Origin: Zygnema cylindricum
Lineage: Eukaryota > Streptophyta > Zygnematophyceae > Zygnematales > Zygnemataceae
DNA: 64,000 bases
Assembly: GCA_037447655.1 (NCBI GenBank)
Contig: JBBHKE010000396.1
Coordinates: 353,379 to 417,378, forward strand
Direction of reading: 5' to 3'
Below the pieces are notes generated by a model. The model worked only from the letters and a program-made list of their open reading frames with translations, was not told the DNA's origin and did no database searches. This document shows positions 36,451 through 47,700 of the stretch, piece by piece (position 1 is the first letter of the stretch; each line of letters opens with the position of its first letter). A program made the translations under genes and the position numbers.

Positions 36451-38536
36451 CAAGGAATAACGTTGTGAAAGATGAACTAGACTCGATAGACTTATTTCAC
36501 ATGACAGAGCAGTAGAAGCGGCAAAAAGTACAAGACTATGTCATTTTAGATAGCATCCATAATATTGTCCCACAGATGCAAAATTCACCAGTGATACCAC
36601 CAGAGTCGGAACATAATTGGGTTCCACAACAGGTTCGTTTCGAAGCACAACAAAAGCAGTCAATGCCTACGGATCGCAACCAGCGCAACAAGCGTTACGC
36701 ACGGGATTCGACAATTTCAGCCTCAGAATTTCCGGGGGGAAGAAGATCCAGTAGCCGTCTGCAAGCAAGTTCTCACTTTGCCTACTCGGCAGCCTCAAAG
36801 GAGCCTCTGACCATCTGGGAAGCCTTCTCATCACCGGAGCCAAATCACTGGATTGAGGCAGCAAACGATGAAATGAAGTCGATCATGGAGGCTCAGACTT
36901 GGGAGCTTGTGGACCTTCCTCCGCATCGAAAAGCGATCGTCAGCAAATGGGTATTCAAGGTGAAGTTAAATCCAGATATTACCATTGAACGATACAAGGC
37001 TAGACTTGTGGCAAAGGGTTATAATCAAAAGAAAGGAATTGACTTTGAAGAAACTTTTTCTCCTATTGTAAGATTTCCTACAGTTAGGATTTTGCTATCT
37101 CTAGCTGCTATAGAAGATATGGAAATTCATTAGATGGATGTAAAGACGGCCCTTCTGCATGGAGAACTAGAAGAGACCATTTACATGCAGCAGCATGAAA
37201 TGCAGAACCAAGAAAAGAGCACTTAGTATGTAAACTGCTAAAATCATTGTACGACCTAAAATAGGCCCAGAGGCAATGGATTCTTAAACTTGATGAATTC
37301 TTAACTGGTCTAGGCTTTAATAGGATAAGCTCTGATCACTCTGTGTATGTTTTATAGGGTGAGGATGGAATAGTATATATAGAGGCATACGTAGATGATC
37401 TACTATTAGTCAGCAAATCAATGGTTGAAATTAACAAAATTAAAACTCCTTTGAAATCACGGTTCGAGATGAAAGACCTCGGTGAGGCAAAATATATTTT
37501 GGGTATTCAGGTAGAGAGGGACAGGAAAAACAGATAAATAAAATTGACTCAAAAAGAGGCTATTGGAAACATGTTAGATGAATATGGAATGCGGGGGGCA
37601 AAAGGATGTGTAACACCAATGGAGTTTCGGCATAGGTTAGAGGGGGAAGAAACAGAACCGGGTGTTATTGTCAGTGAAATTTTTGAGTCAGGGGAGGATG
37701 ATCCTATGACACTAATACCTTACAGACAGATAGTGGGAAGTTTAATTTATTTCATAAACTGTACCCGTTCGGATATTGGTGCAGCAGTTGGGGCACTCAA
37801 CAGAAGTCTAGAGAATCCAAGGAAATCTGACCGTGATGCAGCAAGAAGAGTTTTAAGATACTTGGCAGGAACCAAAGACCTCAAACTCACACTAGGTGGA
37901 GGAGAAGTGAAGCTGCAAACATGGAGTGATGCAAGCTATGGCGATATGCCAAGTCGAAAATCCACCACGGGATTCGTTCTGCAAATTGGGAACGGGACTT
38001 GTTGTTGGAGCAGCAAACTTCAAAAGGTCACGGCACAATCGACGATGGAGTCAAAATATATGGCAGCAAGCTCGGCCCTCAAAGAACTCCTATGGGTGAA
38101 ATCCGTGTTACAAGAATTGGGATACATGCAGGTTGGTCCACAGGTGATCTGGTGTGATAACCAGGCTGCCATTGCCATTGCTTCTAACCCAAGTCACCAT
38201 TTCAAAAGCAAGCACATGGATGTAAGATTACACTTTGTAAGAGAAAAAGTGTTCTCTAGAGTGATTAAATAATGTTATTTGCCAGATACAAAAATGGTTG
38301 CTAATATGCTCACTAAAGCTCTTCCGGCTCCTAAACTGAAGTATTATAGGGACGCAGTGGGATTAAGTGAATAGCTGAGTTGCTACACAGCTATACTGCT
38401 ATCCTGCTCTAGTCCAATAATATGAATATATTGGGACTACGTAACTTGCTAAAATTGCTATGTTTCTATGCTGCGATGCTGCGCTAGTTCGACATCGCAG
38501 CTGCGATGACAAACTGAGTCTAAAGCTTTAGGGGAG
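36451..38536 (+). pseudogene. RT and RNase H of the first pol segment (chimeric element)
   Basis: RT from about 36,576 (KWVFKVKLNPDITIERYKAR, EETFSPIVRFPTVRILLS), a TAG in place of Gln before MDVKTALLHGEL at 37,132, YVDD at about 37,390, and RNase H to 38,272 (TWSDASYGDMPSRKSTTGF, CDNQAAIAIASNPSHHFKSK). At least two stops and frameshifts. A polypurine tract TTAGGGGAG abuts the LTR at 38,537. Confidence 0.85.
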
Positions 38537-39243
38537 TGTTATTTTTTGAAAGCTTTAAGTCTTAGCAAATTTATAGGACGGCGGAAAAATAGATCTATAT
38601 GGACACGCGTCGTCACTTGAATCACAGTGCAGGTTTTTGAATGGTATCGACAACGCAGCTGCGACGCAAATGGAACAAGCGCAGCTGCGGTTTTTTTTTG
38701 ATATGGTCTGTACGAACAAACGCAGCCTACGACGCAACGGGTCAAACGCAACTGCGGATTTTTTGGTACATGACAACGCAGTTGTTATGCAACAGGACAA
38801 ACGCAGCTGCGGCTAACTTTTGTATGTGATAACGCAGCTGCTATAAACCTGCGGATACTTGAATAAAATTAGGAATTGGACTGCGCTACTGCGGTTGATC
38901 TGAATCAAGTTAATAGACGAGATTCACTTAGCTAGGCGACAAGTATTTGATCAAATCACCTGTATAGGATTCTCAGTCATATTGAGTGTACAGTGATAGA
39001 TTAGTTCTTAGCGTAAGTAGGAGCACTTAGACCTTAGTGGCAGTTTAGTTCTTTTGGATGTATCGTTTTGGAACACTTGTATCGGCGCTACAGCACTATG
39101 TAGTAGGACAACTGAGTGAAGAGTATAAGACTTAGGACATAGAACATTTTAAACATCCAGACTTCAAGACTGTGTAATCTGCAGACTGTTTTTGGGAAAC
39201 TTCTGAGTTGCATATCTTGGTGTATGTTGGATCAATTGAGCTG
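38537..39243 (+). repeat. LTR of a different copia subfamily inside the chimeric element
   Basis: Begins TGTTATTTTTTGAAAGC right after a polypurine tract and ends near 39,243 where integrase sequence resumes. It does not resemble the 33,545 LTR. It contains four or five imperfect repeats of about 55-60 bp built on ACGCAGCTGCG (38,650-38,845). Confidence 0.65.
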
Positions 39244-41882
39244 AAACTTTGGGAGTGGCTAAAGTGCCATCAGTTGGAGGGAAAAGATTTATGCTTACTA
39301 TCGCGGATGATTGGTCTAGATACTCTAAAGCATATTTCTTGAAAAAAAATTCTGAGGCTTCGGCTTACTTTAAAGAATATAAATCATCGAGTGAAACGCT
39401 TCATGAGACACCTATAAAGAGAGTGAGAAGTGATAATGGGGGGGAATTCACTTCTAATGATTTTGAGGATTACCTGAAAGAAGAAGGGGTTTAACACCAA
39501 AAGACAGTCCCAAAGAACCCACAACAAAATGGTGTAGCCAATAGACTAAATCGGACAATAAGTGATAGTGCTCGAAGATGTTGACAGATAAAAAGATAAG
39601 GAAAAGCTTTTGGGCAAAAGTTATGAATTGTGCTAAATATCTCAAAAATAGAGACCTTTCCCCAGCTATAAATGGTCAAACACCCTATGAAAGATGGATC
39701 GGGAGAAAACCTAACATATCACACTTAAAGGTTTTTGGAAGTCAAGTGTTTAGTTTAAACACAGAAAAATCTGATTGGAAGTTAGATGCTAGAGGAAAGC
39801 CGGGAAACTTTCTTGGGTATGATGAGAACGTAAAAGGGTATACAGTTTATGATCTTGGAAGAGAAGACATAACTCTAGTGAAACACTTGGTGGTTATGGA
39901 CGAATGAAAATCCATAGATCCCTTTAAGTACACTAAACCGGTCAGAATTAGAATTGAATCCGAAAGTGAGTTAGATTCAGATTCTACTAACCGAATTCCG
40001 GTTCAGCCTGACTTTGCAGAGGAAGAGGAAAAACTGACCGAGAGTGATCCTCTCTTGGAGTCACAACATCCGATTCAAACCGAGGAAGAAAATGAAGAAA
40101 ACTGGAAATGGACGATGAACGTCCGGAGGTGGACTCCACGGATAGGGGAGAAGGCGAAGTTGTTCAGAGAAACCCAAGATTACCCTCCATTCTAGCATCG
40201 GAGTTTGAAAGAGGAAGGAGAAGCACCAAGAGACTTCAAGAGAGACAAGTGAACAACAAGGTAACTAAGCTATCACATTTGAGTGAACCTCAAACTTACT
40301 TGGATGGGGTTAATAGTCCGTAAGGTGGTAGATGGGTGACAACTATTAATGTTGAGATGGCTTCTATTATGGAAGCAAAACCTTGGGAGTTGGTGGATTG
40401 TCCTCTAGATACAAAGCCAATAGGATGCAAGTGGGTATTTAAGTTGAAGCTCAATCCTGATAACACTATCGAGCGATACAAGGCCAGATTAGTGACAAAG
40501 GGGTTCACAGAGAAAGAGGGAATCGATTATGAGGAGACCTTTGCTGCGGTTGTTAGATTCCCCTCCGTCCAGATTTTACTTAGTCTTCGGCAGCGGAAAA
40601 CATGGAAGTGCACCAGATGGACATCAAAACTGTTTTCTTACACGGAGAATTGGAAGAAGATAATTTCATGAGACAACCGGAAGGATTTGTGGAGAAAGGA
40701 GAAGAAAGCAAGGTGTGTAGATTGATAAAGTCCCTTTATGGACTAAAGCAAGCTCCTCGCCAATAGAACAAAAAGTTGGACGAGTTTTTGACGAATTTGG
40801 GATATATCCGGATCAGTTCGGATCATTCGATCTACTTATTTGAGGATGAGGAAGGTATAATTTTCATTGCTATCTATGTTGACAATTTCCTTGTGTTAAG
40901 TAAATCAATGGTGAAAATTAATAGATTGAAAAAGGATCTCAAGGGTAGATTTAAAATGAAAAATTTGGAGGAGGCAAAGTACATATTAGGAATTCAAATG
41001 GAGAGGGATAGAGAAAAGAAGATAATTAGACTAACTCAAAAAGAAGCAATTAGAATGTGCTGGAAAAATTTCAAATGGATAAAGTAAATAGTTGTAGGAC
41101 TCGAATGGACTTAAAGAAGGGAAGTGAGGGGAGCTCAGAAGAGGGAATCTTTATCTTAGATAATGAGTTAGGACCTGGAGAAAGTAAGTTCATGCAAACT
41201 ATTTCGTACAGTCAGGTTGTCGGTAGTTTGATCTATTTTATGATTTGTACTCGTCCTAATATAGCAGCAGTTGTGGGAGTATCAAGTAGGAGTCTGAATG
41301 ATCCTAGAAAGAAAGATAGGGAAGCGGCCAAAAGGGTCTTGCGGTACTTGATAGGAACAAGAGATCTATGGTTGCATTTGGGAGGGGATAATACTGACAT
41401 CACCACTTGGAGTGATGCCGGTTATGGGGATGCTCCGATGAGGAGGTGTACTTCTGGGTATGTGTTATATGTTGGGAATGGAGCTTGTTGTTGGAGCAGC
41501 AAGCAACAAAAGGTGATTGCTCAGTCCACCATGGAGGCTGAGTATATGGCCTCTTGTTCGGCTATGAAAGAATTAATGTGGGTGAAATCTTTGCTTCAAG
41601 AATTGGGATATATGAAGAATGAAGTGCAAAAGATAATTTGTGACAATCAAGCTGCGATTGCAATTGCAGCAAACCCTAAACATCACTTTAAAGCAAAGCA
41701 CATGGATATTCGTTTGAGCTTTGTTAGAGAAAAGGTTGAGAATAAAATAATTAGCTTGGAATATAGACCAAATGGAGAAATGGTAGCAGATATGATGACA
41801 AAATCGGTTCCTTCTCCCAAACTGATATTTTGTAGGGAGAAATGTGGGCTAAAGCAAAAGCTAGACTAGAAAATAATAGGAG
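39244..41882 (+). pseudogene. Second pol segment of the chimeric element: integrase core, RT, RNase H
   Basis: Starts within the integrase at WGVAKVPSVGGKRFMLTIADDW, the same conserved position where the first pol segment starts. Integrase DD present, but the catalytic Glu is replaced (GVANRLNRT). RT at 40,336-41,087 has YVDN instead of YVDD; RNase H at 41,057-41,869 is open (CDNQAAIAIAANPKHHFKAK). Several frameshifts. A short purine run (AATAGGAG) precedes the 3' LTR. Confidence 0.85.
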
Positions 41883-42825
41883 TGTTGAAAAAGGTATTTT
41901 ATAGTCTTGTCCTTTATGGTCTTCCAGCAGCCCTCATACTTGTCGTAGTCACTGAGAGGCAGCCATGGCTATCTCATACAGGTAAAGAGACAGAGCAAAA
42001 TCTTTAAATTCATGCAAAACTTAGGCAGTCCCTAACAGGACTTGAACCGGTGACCTCCGGATATTGGCCGTACGGCGCAGCCGTTAACCTTATCCATTAA
42101 GTCCTATCGAAACGATATACATACTAGGTTCGGTATTTATTTATAATATAACACGTCAGCATACTTCACTTAAACATATTACGGGACGAAGAGAACATGA
42201 AACGTGCGAGACCGCACGAAAGAAAGTACCGCACGAAACGACATCAAATTTTGACCGACAAAATTGAAAGTCTTTCGCGATTCACGGCTCGCGGAGGAGC
42301 CGGAATTCCGGAATGGTTTTTGGCGGTTTGCTGAGCATATGTCGGCGGGTGACACGTGGGGAAGGATGATTCGACAACGGGTATCATGGAGGGAGCAACT
42401 TCGGTTCAGGAACTGACACGCGTCAGCGGAGCGGCCATGCCGTACTATGGCCGTACAAGAAGTACAGCGGTACCCGTACCTTCTTGTACCTTACAGTCAT
42501 TTGATTTGATAGGTACACTAGCAGTAGGCTTAGAGAGATAGTTTAGGGCTTAGAATATTTCTTGGATTCAGCCTCTCTCCCAGAGTACCTTTGTATTTAT
42601 AGGCCATCTTTAGCCAGCCATAACTTAATGCTCAGGTGAGCAAATTCAGTGATTCTTTTTGGAGCGGACTTAGGGGAGTCTAAGCTACACAAGGGTGTAG
42701 TCGGTCAGAGTTTGTACGTCTCACGGTGGCACTTATTCATTGTCAAAGTCAAAAGTACATATACAATCCCAAAGGCTTCACATAAGTTGGACATTCTGTG
42801 TACCAATGGAGGTCACAAAATTACA
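41883..42825 (+). repeat. 3' LTR of the chimeric copia element
   Basis: 943 bp, TGTTGAAAAAGG...AAATTACA, pair of the 33,545 LTR. Followed by CTTCT, against CCTCT before the 5' LTR: a 5-bp target duplication with one change. The sequence beyond continues the interrupted minus-strand LTR. Confidence 0.9.
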
Positions 42826-42963
42826 CTTCTCTCTCTTTCAGTGACTACGACAAGTATAGGGGACAAATATGAGAGGTGGAGGCAGAGTGCCTATGCTTTT
42901 CTTTTCTATTTCCACTAAGATATTCATACCTAGAAAATACTTTAGAAATCTAATAGTTTAACA

Positions 42964-45729
42964 CATTTGGGAATGAACGATGATGTCGGATATTCAGGGT
43001 GCCTTTTGGTCGTCATCTACATTTATAGGCGAAGAGATTTTATGTGACGGTCTCTAAACTTTTGATATCATATTAGTACGATTGATTTTATTGGTACCGT
43101 TTCATTGGAGCAATTTGGATATTTTTGATGCGGATTGGGTTTGCAAGTTTTGACCTTTGTTTTGAAAATTTAACGGTCGGTTACGCATTTATTTGGAGCG
43201 GCAATTGATTATTGTTTGACAATGTTCGAACAAATGAGGATGTGCCACGTGGAAATGTTGTGAATGATTACGCAATCATTTATGTTACTTTTTGAGGAGT
43301 GAGCAACCGAAATTGGATTTGGTTACGTTTTGAGGAGATTCTCGCAGTAAAAAGGGGAATCTTAGACTTTTGTGTAAATCGGCAAATTGACCGGTGTCTC
43401 GTTTGTCGGTTGATGTTTATTTTGGATGAATTTGGACTTCAACGATTCCCACAATAAAGAAGGTGATTGTTACGTTACCGTGCGAATCAGCAAAGAGGCT
43501 GAAATCGCGTGGAGTTTTGTTTTTAAGATTTTTGCCGATTTTTTCAACGGGAGGGAAATTGTTAGATTCATTGTTGAATCACGCTAAGTGATGCTTCAAT
43601 AAACGGCAATATAATTCGCTTTCGCGTAAGAAGCGCTCAACTTTGATTCGCGTCTATGCATTGGTGGATATATTATGTGCGAGTTTTCTGCACGGGTTGA
43701 TTCCTGACATTCTGTCTTGGAAGTCACTTTCATATCGGGTTGGCGAACGAAGCTTTTGGCTTCGATCCTCAAATATACATTTTGTGTACGTTTGGAGTTT
43801 TGTACTTTTGTAGTTTCGAGGTTTGGCACGCACCAGAATTCGTGTGGATATTATATATATATATATACATACTTTTTTTATTTATTTTAAAGGCAATGGC
43901 GACTAAAGTCTTATTCTCCGTAATTAGTGTGGATTGAATGGATAATATGACGAATCTAGTCGTGAGGAGGAAAAGAGACTAACGCAAATGAGAGGATTGC
44001 ATGTACCATAATAAGTGGGGAGAAAGATATTTCGTTTCAAGGTTTAACCGTTATTAGTGTGGAGAGGTTGATGTTAGTGAAAGAAGGGGGGGTTCGAAAA
44101 GGATCTAAGATTGCATTTGGTTCCCTTCTCTCTTCTTGATGCAATGAAAGATCTCTACTTGTGATTAAAATCTTCAATATTTCATTTTCTTTGGTGTTCG
44201 AAAACCCTTTTTTGTTACTTGTACTTATTATACTTGTGTAGCTGGATGTGGATAGTGTTGAATAGTGTTTGTGAATAGTCTTTGGGAATAATGTTTAATA
44301 AACAATCAACATTTTGAGAACAGTGTTTGTAGATGTTGTTTATGAACATTAGTGCTTGTGAATATTTTGTTTCTCGTTTTGAAAATACCCAAACAGACTG
44401 TTTTTGTAATTCAACCTTTCTTTTTTCTATTTTTCGACCAAAATGTTGACACCTATTTTTGGTCGACCAGTTGAAAAAAAAAAATATTGGAGAAAAGGTC
44501 CTTGAACTATGATATTTTATTTAATATAATAAAATTACTATTTCACGAATCTTATCTTATATCTAGTCTGGTTTTATCAAATAAATGGCATTCGTTGACA
44601 ATTTTCGGTTTCAATTCTTTATTTTCATAAATATACACAAGTTCACAAAAATCAAAAACATAAAATATTTGAGGGTGTCCCCATGTAATCGTAACTAACC
44701 GAACATACTTTATATTATCGCGAAGATACTCTGTACAATTTAGAAAGTGTCCCAATCCGTAAAAACGAAATAGTTACTTTTGTCTTTGATGATTGTGTAC
44801 CTCGACAATGCTTCTGACGGTTGTCAATGTCTACAATCTGTGTTGTCGCACCTTATTTTTTGAAAATGCTTGTGATGTTGCATGTCTATGCGTGTAATTG
44901 TAGATGTCCAACCTTCAAGCTTTGTGTTGTTCGCGGTTGAAGAAGATGCCTTTGCCTTTGCCTCTCTTGTCTGGTCGCCTCTTTTGCAATTTCCACAAAT
45001 ATTGAATTACTCCTCTTCCTTCTTTCCCCATTGTTGGAAAAAAAAAATAAACAAATTTTTGGAAAGACAACCATTTTGCCTTTTTTTTTTCCTGTTCCTA
45101 TTCGACCGCTACACTCATAGCTCCTTCCTTTCACTTCCCTTCCCCTCCCTTCCATTCCCAAACCTTCTCTTATCTTCCCCTTTCTTCCCTTCCCTTCCCT
45201 TCCATTCCCTTTCCGTTCCTTCGTTTCATACCTTCCCTCCCTTCCTTCCTCCCCTCATCCTCTTTTCCTTCCCTTTCACATCTCCTTGTTCCTCCTTCCC
45301 TTCACTTATCATTATCCCTTCCCCTCCTAAACTACCTCCCGGCTCTTTTCCCTACCCCCTCCTCCAATCCCTCTTTTCTTCCCTTATTCCCTTCCCTTCC
45401 TTTTCGTTCCTTCATCCTTCCCTAAAACCTCCTTCCCCTCAGGTTCTTCCCTTCCCCTCCTCCTTCTCCTCCCTTCCTCTCCTCCTTCCCCTCCTTAAAT
45501 GGAAAAAAATAATATATTTTTAACAACAAATTACATCGATTTATCTAATCATATATATAACACTAATAAGAAATAATAACTAGTTACTATTGAATAACTA
45601 GTTACTATAGTTAATAATAACTATAGTTATAATATGATATGGTGGTTATTTTATGTCACCATACTAAATTATGTTCACAAATGGAAACTGCTACGAGGCG
45701 ATACGTTTGAAACGTAATGACAAATGCCT
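42964..45729. other. Gene-free region with CT-rich tract
   Basis: No coding region recognised. Holds a short (TA)n run (about 43,850), a partial copy of the 13.7-kb repeat at 44,672-44,860, and a C/T-rich tract at 45,110-45,490 that keeps frames open artificially (Ser/Pro/Phe/Leu only). Confidence 0.6.
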
Positions 45730-46585
45730 TTTTAAAAAAAAAATTACGAATCATAACATGACTATTTTTCCGCATTCTTGTCTTCGTGAGTTCTCTTGCG
45801 ACTGTCCTTCAATTAACACCTTTGTTGACTTTGAATTTAAAAGTATTCTGTTGCAATTAGTTTTAATAATTCACAAGTGAGGACAAAAAGGATTGGGATA
45901 AAATCATGAGCTCAAACCCACACTTCATCTCCATAAAACTCCTGGATAAGTTTTTAAATTACGATTTTTTACATTCCAAAATTTCACGAGGAAAATGCAA
46001 AATCATAGAAAATGGTACTTCAAAAACTTAAACATTGGATACAGAAACAAATTAGATCTGACGTCCGGTAAAGTTGATAAATTGACAAAAACAGGTTTAA
46101 ATAGTTAATAACAATAACAGGCTTTCATTGAAAAAGATGGCAAACCATCGGAGTGCATGAGTGGAGTAAAAGACGTCCCCTCACAACTCTTCCTCCCTCT
46201 CCCTCTCCCCCTCCCTTTCCCTCTCCCCCTCTCTCTCTTTCCTCCTCTCCGTCTCTCCCTCTCCTCCCTCCTCCCTCTCCCTCTCTAATGAAGGCAAAAA
46301 TGACCCGAGATCGACGACAAAAAACTAAGACGACTGCAAAAAATATTTTTCAAGCAGAAAGGATAAACAAAAGACTTGAAAAAAACTTACAAATAAAAAG
46401 AAATCAAAAAATATAATTAACTTGAATAAAAACTACCAACCCAATCCTAACTAAAGCGCCCAACAGTAAATAACAATCTAAAGCATGAAAATTAGCCGCT
46501 TAAAATTGAAATTCTAAGGAAACAGAAAACTTTAGAATGAAATAATGAAAATCTTATTTACCGAAATAAAAAAAACAGACTTATT

Positions 46586-46620
<35 letters not shown>

Positions 46621-47010
46621 TTGTCAGTCTCAGTTTGTCATTTTAAACTCATTTCCGCTCTAATTTTCGAAACAAATATTGCCAGAAAACGAAAAATTGA
46701 ACCTCATCTTTTAGTTTGCATGTCATGCAAATTAAAAGCAAGTCAATAAAATATTAAACAATCGCAAAACTGTTTAATTATTCCTTTTGAATTGATATCA
46801 TCGGTGACTCGAAACTTCAAAAACTTTCGAAGCCGATTTATAAACAATCGCGGCAACCTGTAAAAAAAACAGTATAGGACAAAAAATAAGAAAAAAAAAG
46901 TAAGAGAAAACATAAAACAAAGAAATAAAATAAAAAGCTCAAAATCTCGCAAAATAATACAGCGCACTCCGATACATGACATAGATAAAATAGATTTGGA
47001 AACTTCATTT
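45730..47010 (-). repeat. Left arm of a 1.3-kb dispersed inverted repeat
   Basis: Read on the minus strand it matches 61,050-62,370 on the plus strand block by block: GCGAGATTTTGAGCTTTTTAT, CGGCTTCGAAAGTTTTTGAAG, GTTGTGAGGGGACGTCTTTT and GATGGTTTGCCATC. Both arms carry a CT/GA microsatellite (46,586-46,618) and a second pyrimidine-rich tract at the same relative place. No coding potential. Probably two copies of one unclassified non-coding element. Confidence 0.8.
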
Positions 47011-47052
47011 TTTATTTGATTCAAGATTTCAGTGCCAAGTGTCGATAAGAAG

Positions 47053-47574
47053 TACACCGTGAACCACTATTAGCATCAATGGCTTTTTCCGCCTTTAGCC
47101 TCATTTTTCTCCGTGCACACATTCTTCTATTATTATTATTATGCCCGACGGTTATCAACCCGACGGTTGTTAATCCGACGATTATTAATCTTGCGGTTTT
47201 TTATCTGACATTTGTTAATCCGAAGGTTGTTAATCCGACGATTGTTAATCCGACGATTGTTAATCCGACGATTGTTAATCCGACGATTGTTAATCCGACG
47301 ATTGTTAATCCGACGATTGTTAATCCGACGATTGTTAATCCGACGGTTTTTAATCCGATGATTATTAATCCGACGGTTATTAATCCGACGATTATTAATC
47401 CGACGGTTGTTAATCCGACGGTTATTAATCCGACGATTATTAATCCGACGGTTTTTAATCCGATGATTATTAATCCGACGGTTGCGATGGAGGTTTCCCT
47501 GAAAAAAAGTCTATTTTAACAGCGGAAAAAAAAAAAGAAAAAAAAAAAAACATCGATGGTAATAGCGGAACACC
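47053..47574 (+). mobile_element. MITE-like element expanded by an internal 15-bp minisatellite
   Basis: The left end TACACCGTGAACCACTATTAGC and following CCGCCTTTAGCC...CGTGCACACATTCTTCT match the MITE at 48,429. The right end (TAATAGCGGAACACC) is a degenerate counterpart. In between (about 47,148-47,483) are roughly 22 copies of GTTAATCCGACGATT. Related words (GGATTGTTCATCCGATGGTT) occur in the core of the 48,429 MITE, so the array probably arose from it. The 146-codon open frame is a by-product of the 15-bp period. Confidence 0.65.
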
Positions 47575-47700
47575 TTATCGGCGTATCCTTCGAATAAAGA
47601 CAAGAAATCCTGGAGAACCATAAAAACAAACAGAAACATAAAATAGCTAAAAGACAGAAGGGGAATTTGAAAGTACCGTACCGTACAGTACCGTACCTAC

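Larger units (their letters stand above)
31663..42963 (-). repeat. Interrupted LTR of the minus-strand host element (three pieces)
   Basis: Pieces 31,663-31,788, 32,792-33,544 and 42,826-42,963 join to about 1,016 bp, a normal LTR length. The first break (CCTTG/CCCTG) is a solo LTR; the second (CCTCT/CTTCT) is the chimeric element. The outer edge reads TGTTAAACTATTAG on the minus strand. This reconstruction orders the insertions. Confidence 0.75.

Noticed and set aside
44882-45523. 213-codon open frame in the CT-rich tract
   Set aside because: Ser/Pro/Phe/Leu low complexity with no start context or homology; pyrimidine tracts lack stop codons.
47079-47519. 146-codon frame with a hydrophobic leader and NPTIV repeats, looking like a secreted repeat protein
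   Set aside because: The 15-bp period keeps any frame open, the leader is the MITE end, and the element has a relative at 48,429 that is non-coding.
47576-47614. Fourth haloperoxidase-like exon (acceptor CTCCAG near 47,615)
   Set aside because: A splice site is present, but the in-phase reading does not resemble the expected DGS region.
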